The notes under the pieces were generated by a model that made no database searches, was not told the origin of the DNA, and saw only the letters and a program-made list of their open reading frames with translations. A stretch of 20,169 bases of DNA from Actinomycetota bacterium (GTDB lineage Bacteria; Actinomycetota; Acidimicrobiia; Actinomarinales; Actinomarinaceae): NCBI GenBank assembly GCA_027729925.1, contig JAQCEB010000011.1:1-20169 (forward strand), written 5' to 3'. Below, one piece after another: positions 14,657-20,169 of the stretch (within the stretch, counting starts at the first letter, position 1; each line of letters begins with the position of its first letter). A program made the position numbers and the translations under genes.

Positions 14657-15286
14657 TTGTCTAACATTGATAAAAATTTAGATAGTTTAATTTTTTCTTT
14701 TGATTCAATAAATAAAATTAGAGAAGAGTCCCTAACAATATCAAGAGAGATCATAAGAGATTGTTCAAAATCTATAAGGTATTTACACAGAAATGAACGA
14801 AAAGAATCTGAAGAATATTTGTCTAGAGCTGAAAATAAATTAAATAAATTAAAGCTTATTACAAAAGAAGTTCCCGAAATAAATTATGCAGGCTATGTAA
14901 TAGATGCAGAAAGAGAATTTGTAGAAGCTTCCTTATTTTTTATATTTGAAACCAAGTATGTTTTAGAATCATATGAAAATTTTAAAGTTCACCCTTCAAG
15001 TTATGTACAAGGAATTGGAGATGTAATTGGTGAATGGAGAAGAAAAGCATTAGAAAATTTAAGAAAGCTAGATTTAACTTCAGCTGAAAAATACTTGGAA
15101 GTTATGGAAGACTCGTTAGAAATTTTAAACGAATTAGATTATCCAGACGCTATAACAGGTGGGTTAAGAAGATATGCGGACAATGCAAGGGCGTTAATTG
15201 AAAGAACAAGAGCTGATTTAACTAATGCGATAATTAATGAATCGTTAAGAAAAGATTTATCTAAACTAACTAAAGATGAACTATAA
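14657..15286 (+). CDS. translin/TRAX family protein
   Basis: 209 residues, predicted all-helical. It matches the translin fold family: an N-terminal helix with REIIRDCSKSIRYLHR, then REFVEASLFF, then HPSSYVQGIGDVIGEWRRKALENL, corresponding to the TPEDYLLGxxDLTGELxR region of TRAX, then MEDSLEILNELDYP and GGLRRYADNARALIERTRADLT at the end. Translin and TRAX form single-stranded nucleic acid binding barrels; TRAX supplies RNase activity in C3PO. E87 and E90 (E-x-x-E in REFVEA) match the TRAX acidic pair, so RNase activity is possible. The start is TTG at 14657: an in-frame TAA lies at 14639 with no other start codon between, and the next Met is far inside the fold. It overlaps the thioesterase by 11 bases. 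Archaeal relatives are often mislabelled haloacid dehalogenase. Confidence 0.75.
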   Translation: MSNIDKNLDSLIFSFDSINKIREESLTISREIIRDCSKSIRYLHRNERKESEEYLSRAENKLNKLKLITKEVPEINYAGYVIDAEREFVEASLFFIFETKYVLESYENFKVHPSSYVQGIGDVIGEWRRKALENLRKLDLTSAEKYLEVMEDSLEILNELDYPDAITGGLRRYADNARALIERTRADLTNAIINESLRKDLSKLTKDEL

Positions 15287-15776
15287 ATATATAACTGGGA
15301 GAGTTCTTAATATTCCAAATCCAGAACGTTGGAGTGAAGTAGAAAAATTGACAGAATGGTGGCCAGAAACTTTTGTATCTGGATCTCAAAATGAGTATGG
15401 AATGAGAATTGTACCTACTTTATCTGATTCAAAAATTGTAACGAATTATACATTTGAATCTAGATTTCAAGGTGGTCCAGGATTAGTTCATGGAGGAATA
15501 TTATCTGCAGCTCTAGACGATTTAATGGGGTATTCTTGTGTTACACATGAAAGATCTTGTGTAACAGCTAATTTAGAAATTAATTACATAGCACCTGTAC
15601 CGGTGGAAGTAGAATTTGTTCTTAATGCATGGGTAACGAAAATTGAAGGTAAAAAGCTTTATCTTGAATCTTCAATTTCTAAAGATGAAAAAGTTCACAT
15701 TGAAGGTAAAGGATTGTTTATTGATCTTGGGAAATATCCTGGTCAACTCTATGAACCTGATATCAACTATCCTTAA
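15276..15776 (+). CDS. hotdog-fold acyl-CoA thioesterase (PaaI/4HBT-like)
   Basis: 166 residues with a single hotdog domain. The central helix motif GGPGLVHGGILSAALDDLMG carries H72-G73-G74 and the likely catalytic acid D81 or D82, as in PaaI/THEM4-type thioesterases that hydrolyse acyl-CoA or aryl-CoA esters. The strand TANLEINYIAPVPVEVEFVL follows, as in this family. The ATG lies inside the end of the translin gene (11-base overlap), so the two are translated from one message. The stop at 15774-15776 directly abuts the stop of the convergent GMC gene. The substrate is unknown; a lipid link is plausible given plsY upstream and the alcohol oxidase next to it. Confidence 0.82.
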   Translation: MNYKYITGRVLNIPNPERWSEVEKLTEWWPETFVSGSQNEYGMRIVPTLSDSKIVTNYTFESRFQGGPGLVHGGILSAALDDLMGYSCVTHERSCVTANLEINYIAPVPVEVEFVLNAWVTKIEGKKLYLESSISKDEKVHIEGKGLFIDLGKYPGQLYEPDINYP

Positions 15777-17618
15777 TTAAATTTTTTTTGACAAAAAATG
15801 GCTCATTGATTGTATTGTGACCATTGGGTTTACACCAGAACATCTCGGGAATGTCGAAGAGTCCACTATGTAGACATTTTCCAATCCATGAACTTTACCA
15901 TTTATGTCAACAACACCTAATTCTGGATTAGGATTAATTCTCGCTGTTCCCATCTGATGAGCAGATCCTAAAAGCATCCTGTAAGGTTGATTTTTTATTT
16001 CACTTATTCTTTTTATGAAGTTTTCAATATTTTCATTTGAAGATTTTTTCCAATGCATTGTTGGTGAAGTTGCTACCATAATTTCTTCAGCACCAGCCAA
16101 ATAATTAGCCCTAACGAGATTTTCAATTCCGTGAAGTAAATTATCATGATCAAAGTCATTTAAATTGTATTTCCATAAATGTTGGTTCTTTTTATTCACT
16201 ATTGAGCCTGAACTTGTGTCTGATGTCAAAACAATACTCCCTGACCAGTAATTGTAACTTTTTACAAAATCTTCAAAGTTATCCTTATTATTTGGGAAAA
16301 AAGGAAAGAAAAGACTGGGATGCATAGGCAGTCCTTCTAAGAGATAACCAAAATTATTTTTCCTGAATAAATAATCATCAGAATAAATTCCCTGCATACT
16401 GCCTTCCCATGGTTTTTGTTTATCTGAGAATTTACCCGCTACGCCAGAAACAGGATGTAATTTTAGATGCTTACCAAGATTTTTATTCTTATATCCACTA
16501 TTAAGCAAGATTTTAGGAGTATTTAGTGAACCAGCAGCAAGTACTACTTTATTTACAGCAACCGTATGTTCTTTTCCGTTATTTAAAACTTTTATATGTG
16601 TTGCTCTTCCATTTAAGATAACTAGACTTTGAATTTTTGTATTGCTAAAAATATTTTCTGTAACAAATTTTTCACTTGAGAACCAAGTTCTATATGAAGA
16701 ATTTATACTTTCATCATTATGACCAAATGTACTAAAGCCTGTTTCTGTAAAATCAGAACTCCTGGTGTTTCTTGGAATAATCTTATATCCTATGTTGTTA
16801 AGTTTTAAACCTTCAGCTAGTTTTAGTTCTTTTTGAGGGATTCTATTATTAGCTTCATTGATATTTAAGTTATTAGATACATAATCTAAGCTACTTTTAA
16901 ATTCATCTGAATTAAAATAATTAACTTGCCCGGTTAAAGTATCCCATTCACTCAGTATCTTGTCCGGAGTTCTTAATGAAGTAGTCCAATTTATACTAGT
17001 TCCACCGCCAATTCCTGATCCAGCTAAAAGTAGTACTTTATAACCTCTTGTTTGCTGAATGGCATGGGTTTCGTAGAAATTGTGATAACCAAATGTTTCA
17101 TTATTAATTTCACCATTTGGATAGTTTCCTTTATCAAAAATTCCTACCTCGTATTTTTTATTAAGTTCATTAGCAGCAATACCACCTCCAGATCCACTAC
17201 CAATTACGGCAATTTCAATACTTTTAGGAATTGTGACTTCATTTTTATCAATTTTTGAATTTTTATAAACTGGGTATTCAAAGTATTTATAGATCGAACC
17301 TTCGCCATTTATAGATCTTGCAATGCTTAATCCAAATAATGCAATAATTCCTGATCCAAGTTTTCGTAAAAGTGAAATGTTTGAACTTTGTAAATTATTA
17401 ATAAATTTTGGAATAGACGAATCACTTATGAATATTTTTCTTAAACCTAGTGAGAAGGTAAAAAAGAAAAGTTTTAGTTGCTGAACGTCACTTTTATCAG
17501 GGTAATTTTTAAGAATAAAATTAAAGTAAAGTTCAGAATTTTCAATTTCCTTGTTTTCTAAATTTGGGTAGAGTTTTGAGAATATTATTTTAAATGATTT
17601 AGATATTCTTTTTTGCAT
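15777..17618 (-). CDS. GMC oxidoreductase, long-chain alcohol oxidase type
   Basis: FAD-dependent glucose-methanol-choline family enzyme, 613 residues. A helical N-terminal region of about 130 residues, typical of the fatty alcohol oxidase branch, precedes the FAD-binding Rossmann motif IAVIGSGSGGG at 137-146. AGSGIGGGTSINW is at 199-211 and the second GMC motif, VVLAAGSLNTPKILL, is in the middle. The C-terminus holds the active-site elements: H554 in GSAHQMGTAR and N597 in GVNPMVTI. The expected reaction is oxidation of a primary alcohol to the aldehyde with reduced FAD passed to oxygen or another acceptor. Sterol or other alcohols cannot be excluded. The ATG at 17618 lies six bases after a TAGAAT box. 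Confidence 0.88.
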   Translation of the reverse strand: MQKRISKSFKIIFSKLYPNLENKEIENSELYFNFILKNYPDKSDVQQLKLFFFTFSLGLRKIFISDSSIPKFINNLQSSNISLLRKLGSGIIALFGLSIARSINGEGSIYKYFEYPVYKNSKIDKNEVTIPKSIEIAVIGSGSGGGIAANELNKKYEVGIFDKGNYPNGEINNETFGYHNFYETHAIQQTRGYKVLLLAGSGIGGGTSINWTTSLRTPDKILSEWDTLTGQVNYFNSDEFKSSLDYVSNNLNINEANNRIPQKELKLAEGLKLNNIGYKIIPRNTRSSDFTETGFSTFGHNDESINSSYRTWFSSEKFVTENIFSNTKIQSLVILNGRATHIKVLNNGKEHTVAVNKVVLAAGSLNTPKILLNSGYKNKNLGKHLKLHPVSGVAGKFSDKQKPWEGSMQGIYSDDYLFRKNNFGYLLEGLPMHPSLFFPFFPNNKDNFEDFVKSYNYWSGSIVLTSDTSSGSIVNKKNQHLWKYNLNDFDHDNLLHGIENLVRANYLAGAEEIMVATSPTMHWKKSSNENIENFIKRISEIKNQPYRMLLGSAHQMGTARINPNPELGVVDINGKVHGLENVYIVDSSTFPRCSGVNPMVTIQSMSHFLSKKI

Positions 17619-17624
17619 ATTTGT

Positions 17625-17630
17625 ATTCTA
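17625..17630 (-). promoter_or_regulatory. -10 box for the GMC oxidoreductase
   Basis: The minus strand reads TAGAAT, six bases, then the ATG at 17618. No ribosome binding site fits between, so a leaderless message is likely. Confidence 0.5.
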
Positions 17631-17712
17631 CAATTACTCCAATACCTTCATGCTTTGTTTTAAGAGTTTTACAAACGCTCCAATATTTTAAAGAAAAAAT
17701 TTTTTATTTTAT

Positions 17713-17761
17713 GACTTCTTCCCTTACAAGGAAGAAGTCACAGGTTCAAATCCTGAAGTGC
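17713..17761 (+). pseudogene. 3' fragment of tRNA-Val (TAC), possible attachment-site relic
   Basis: The anticodon arm CTTCC-CTTACAA-GGAAG (loop with T33 and anticodon TAC) is followed by a variable loop AAGTC, a T arm ACAGG-TTCAAAT-CCTG, and AAGTGCTC. This reads as positions 27 to about 72 of a tRNA-Val. The preceding 26 bases are an AT-rich run with no D arm and no strand matching the acceptor end, so no intact tRNA can be drawn. The outermost T-stem pair is also broken (A-A). Upstream GACTT extends the anticodon stem to a perfect 10-base hairpin (17713-17722 with 17730-17739). Fragments covering the anticodon-to-3' part of a tRNA are what integrative elements leave at their far end. The 168-base gap otherwise holds only the two divergent promoters. 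Confidence 0.65.
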
Positions 17762-17774
17762 TCAATGCATTAGC

Positions 17775-17780
17775 TATAAT
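17775..17780 (+). promoter_or_regulatory. -10 box for the tandem nuclease gene
   Basis: A consensus TATAAT is followed by six bases and the ATG at 17787. It lies just downstream of the tRNA-Val fragment, so the fragment forms the upstream part of this promoter region. There is no Shine-Dalgarno. Confidence 0.6.
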
Positions 17781-17786
17781 CAATGT

Positions 17787-19235
17787 ATGAGTGACAAAGA
17801 TAATACTTTTTCAACAGGTCAAATAAAAAAAATTTCAGAATGCCACAGTTCACTTGGTAAAAATAATCAATTAGCAGCTCCAAAGTTACAAAGGTGGAAA
17901 GATCTTAATCAAGCAATTATTGACTGGATGAATAATGATGCAATCGAAGAAACGTCAATAGCAATAGCTGAAAAAAATAATTTTCAATTCTATGATGAGA
18001 TACAAAAAAAAATTCTCTCAAATCTCTTTTCAAAATATAGAGAGCTTTATCCAAAAAAAGATACCGAGTTTGAATTTAGCTATATAACGAAAGATACTAC
18101 TCAAGTAATTAATAACGAAGAATATGCAATAACTTCTCATTTTACTTATTCGTATAACGATGGTGTTAGTACTGAATTTGTTAAATTAAAAACAGCTCAT
18201 GACCCCGATCCTTCACTTATTGATAGGGCTATTTTGACTAAATTTAGAAAAGATAATGAAGAGTATATAACAGCTGCACTTGAAAAGAATGAACTGCAGG
18301 ATATCGAATTAGTTGATAATCCAGATGCTATTATTGAACAACATTTTGAAATATTAAAATCCTACATTACTAATAGACAGAAACGAAATCCAGGTGATCA
18401 TTGCAGTATTTGCAACATGGCGTCAAGATGCGGACAGTTTCCACTAATTAATTCTGACAAAATCACAAATCGTGTTCGTGAAGTAAAGATTTCAAAAACG
18501 AACTTGGTAAAACTTAATAATTGTGAGAGAAGAGCTGCATGGAATGTACAATATGGAATTCCTAGGGAAGATTTTGTTGAATTTGAAACTGAATCAACAG
18601 CAACTAAATTTCACACTTATACACAGCAAATGTTGGTTAATAATCAAAATTTCTTGGACGTTAAAAATATAGATTTATTTAATGACTTAACAACTGATGA
18701 AGAAGCAACGTTACGAGAAAATTTATTCAAGAAATATTCTGAGTTAATAACAAAACTGAAAGAATACAAGAATTTAAAAATTACAGATTCTGAGTATCAG
18801 TTAGGTTTTACTTGCATTGTTGATGGAGTAAGTACCAAAGATGGAGAAGTAATAGAAAAAAAAGTTGCAACTATCTTTATGGGCAAAGCAGATCTTGTTG
18901 GTCGCGCGGATGGAGTCCCTATAATCGTTGAACTTAAGACACGTCCAGAAATACCAGAAGATTTGTTGGAGGCTCAACTTTATGCTTTAGGTGCTTCACT
19001 AATTTTAAGAACGGAAGAAGTTATTGTTTTACATGTTTATTCACTTAATGATCAAACTTTTAATAAAGAACGAAGATTTGAATTAAGTGAGTTGGACTCA
19101 GTAAAAAAGAAATTTATTGAAATCTCAAAGAAACCTGCGTCATGGTTACCATTTGATGCTTTATCGACAAGGTACACTATCGGTGACTGGTGTCAATATT
19201 GTGAGTTTAAAACAACTTGTTCAGAATATCGATAA
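17787..19235 (+). CDS. tandem RecB/Cas4-like PD-(D/E)XK protein with two Fe-S motifs
   Basis: 482 residues. The C-terminal module (about 230-482) has the parts of an iron-sulfur RecB/Cas4-type nuclease: C246 (NNCERRAAW), H276 (TKFHTYTQQ), D369 (FMGKADLV), E382-x-K384 (IIVELKT), a QLYALG helix, and C469-x2-C472-x5-C478. The four cysteines would hold a 4Fe-4S cluster. The N-terminal part repeats this plan in worn form: C19 (SECHSS), a strand ending VKLKT at 132-136 where the acidic residue is lost, and C206-x2-C209-x5-C215. This suggests a duplicated module with one dead nuclease and two clusters. The family probably acts on DNA ends. No helicase or cas gene is adjacent. The TM0106-type RecB-like nucleases are a possible relative. 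Confidence 0.75.
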   Translation: MSDKDNTFSTGQIKKISECHSSLGKNNQLAAPKLQRWKDLNQAIIDWMNNDAIEETSIAIAEKNNFQFYDEIQKKILSNLFSKYRELYPKKDTEFEFSYITKDTTQVINNEEYAITSHFTYSYNDGVSTEFVKLKTAHDPDPSLIDRAILTKFRKDNEEYITAALEKNELQDIELVDNPDAIIEQHFEILKSYITNRQKRNPGDHCSICNMASRCGQFPLINSDKITNRVREVKISKTNLVKLNNCERRAAWNVQYGIPREDFVEFETESTATKFHTYTQQMLVNNQNFLDVKNIDLFNDLTTDEEATLRENLFKKYSELITKLKEYKNLKITDSEYQLGFTCIVDGVSTKDGEVIEKKVATIFMGKADLVGRADGVPIIVELKTRPEIPEDLLEAQLYALGASLILRTEEVIVLHVYSLNDQTFNKERRFELSELDSVKKKFIEISKKPASWLPFDALSTRYTIGDWCQYCEFKTTCSEYR

Positions 19236-19260
19236 TCTGTTGATTACACCGAAGTAAATA

Positions 19261-19266
19261 TATAAT
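19261..19266 (+). promoter_or_regulatory. -10 box for aconitase
   Basis: TATAAT ends seven bases before the ATG at 19274. A TTGATT at 19240-19245 could be a -35, with a short 15-base spacer. The predicted start falls on or next to the start codon. Confidence 0.5.
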
Positions 19267-19273
19267 TATCAAC

Positions 19274-20169
19274 ATGGACCTTTCAAAAACTCATATTCAA
19301 CTTGTTGAAAGTGTTTATCAAACACTTCAGAAAAACATTGATGAATTAAGAAGCAGAAAAAAAGATTCTTTAACTTTGGCAGAAAAAATATTGTATGGAC
19401 ATGCAAAAAATATTAATGAAATCTCACTTGATAGAGGATTAGAATTTGGGGATTTTTCACCTGATAGAGTTGCTATGCAAGACGCAACAGCTCAAATGGC
19501 TTTATTACAATTTATGCAAGCAGAATTATCTGAAACAGCAGTACCAACAACTGTTCATTGTGACCATTTAATCCAAGCTTATGAAGGGGCTAATAGTGAT
19601 CTTAAAGTAGCAAATAAAACACATAAAGAAGTATTTGATTTTTTAAGAACCGCATCACAAAAATTTAATATTGGATTTTGGGGACCCGGAGCTGGAATTA
19701 TTCATCAAGTAGTTTTAGAGCAGTATGCTTTTCCTGGAGGAATGATGATTGGAACTGACAGCCATACTCCAAATGCAGGTGGTTTAGCAATGATTGCAAT
19801 TGGTGTAGGTGGCGCAGATGCTGTTGATGTTATGGCTGGAATGCCATTTAATACTAAAATACCAAAACTTATAGGTATTAAATTAACAGGTTCTTTGAGT
19901 GGTTGGACTTCTCCAAAAGATATTATTTTAAAAGTTGCAGAAATATTAACTGTAAAAGGTGGTACTAATGCAATCGTTGAATATTTTGGTGAGGGAACTA
20001 AATCTATCTCAACTACAGGAAAAGCAACAATTACTAATATGGGTGCTGAAATTGGTGCAACATGTTCTATATTCCCTTTCGATATAAAAGGGGTAGATTA
20101 TTTGACTGCTACAGGTAGGTCTGATATTGGAAAATTAGCTAAAGATAATATGCATTTACTTACTGCTGA
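19274..20169 (+). CDS. acn: aconitate hydratase, mitochondrial type (N-terminal part, cut by window end)
   Basis: Isomerises citrate to isocitrate in the TCA cycle with a 4Fe-4S cluster. The frame runs open to the last base, giving 298 residues of a protein that is normally about 750-780. Visible family motifs: RVAMQDATAQMALLQFM, VPTTVHCDHLI, FWGPGAGIIHQVVLEQYAFPG, GTDSHTPNAGG (D162-S163-H164), GVGGADAVDVMAG, LTGSLSGWTSPKD and TNMGAEIGATCSIFPF. This wording is that of the mitochondrial-like aconitases rather than AcnB or the IRP/AcnA type. The cluster-binding cysteines lie beyond the window edge. The start ATG follows the nuclease stop by 38 bases and has its own TATAAT box. Confidence 0.95.
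   Translation, partial: MDLSKTHIQLVESVYQTLQKNIDELRSRKKDSLTLAEKILYGHAKNINEISLDRGLEFGDFSPDRVAMQDATAQMALLQFMQAELSETAVPTTVHCDHLIQAYEGANSDLKVANKTHKEVFDFLRTASQKFNIGFWGPGAGIIHQVVLEQYAFPGGMMIGTDSHTPNAGGLAMIAIGVGGADAVDVMAGMPFNTKIPKLIGIKLTGSLSGWTSPKDIILKVAEILTVKGGTNAIVEYFGEGTKSISTTGKATITNMGAEIGATCSIFPFDIKGVDYLTATGRSDIGKLAKDNMHLLTA

Noticed and set aside
14657..15286. Haloacid dehalogenase
   Set aside because: Archaeal relatives carry this label in databases, but the protein lacks the DxDxT motif and Rossmann fold; the helical translin motifs fit throughout.
17692..17761. A complete tRNA-Val gene
   Set aside because: The 26 bases where the acceptor and D arms should be are an A/T run with no pairing to the 3' end, so only a fragment exists.
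17787..19235. CRISPR-associated Cas4
   Set aside because: The cysteine pattern is Cas4-like, but there are no cas1/cas2 genes or repeat array in the window, and the tandem layout differs; a general RecB-like family is the safer call.

Overview
The window is AT-rich (about 30% G+C by eye) and densely coded, with genes packed into overlapping operons. The best guess for the source is a streamlined, low-GC, probably marine member of the Actinobacteriota such as the Ca. Actinomarinales. This is inference. It rests on a PDZ/Lon-like protease directly followed by a UPF0182 membrane protein (the Rv3194c-Rv3193c neighbourhood of mycobacteria), an initiator tRNA whose CCA is not encoded, a Mrp ATPase without the CxxC motif, and many promoters placed so that the transcript would begin at or next to the start codon. 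No database search was possible.

Layout. (1) 3-6855, plus strand: one operon for a branched-chain-amino-acid-type (HAAT/Liv) ABC importer, in the order livF, livG, a long-chain acyl-CoA synthetase-like AMP ligase, livH, livM, livK lipoprotein. The first five genes overlap by 1-4 bases. A 56-base spacer with a weak hairpin precedes livK, and a strong intrinsic terminator closes the unit. The ligase in the middle suggests that the imported solute, or a product of it, is a carboxylic acid converted to its CoA thioester. (2) 6930-10908, plus strand: Lon-like PDZ protease, UPF0182 protein and initiator tRNA-Met, each with its own promoter. (3) 10913-11586, minus strand: a TlpA/ResA-like thioredoxin, then an unlisted 45-residue membrane peptide with its own TATAAT box. 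(4) 11623-12651, plus strand: Mrp/ApbC ATPase, divergent from tlpA. (5) 12644-13556, minus strand: an unlisted 50-residue zinc-ribbon-like protein coupled to uppP (undecaprenyl-diphosphate phosphatase). (6) 13619-15776, plus strand: plsY, then a tight three-gene run of a small membrane protein, a translin/TRAX-family protein with a forced TTG start, and a hotdog thioesterase. (7) 15777-17618, minus strand: a GMC oxidoreductase of the long-chain alcohol oxidase type. (8) 17713-17761: a 3' fragment of tRNA-Val(UAC) lacking its 5' half. (9) 17787-19235, plus strand: a protein with two tandem RecB/Cas4-like nuclease modules, each followed by a Cx2Cx5C iron-sulfur motif; the first module looks catalytically dead. 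(10) 19274 to the window end: mitochondrial-type aconitase, cut by the window edge.

Most genes are housekeeping: lipid and envelope precursors (plsY, uppP), Fe-S handling (mrp), thiol redox (tlpA), lipid or CoA chemistry (ligase, thioesterase, alcohol oxidase) and the TCA cycle (aconitase). The points most worth a second look are the duplicated Fe-S nuclease beside a tRNA relic, the bacterial translin homolog with TRAX-like acidic residues, the two small genes, and the recurrent TANNNT-N6/7-ATG promoter geometry that implies widespread leaderless mRNAs.
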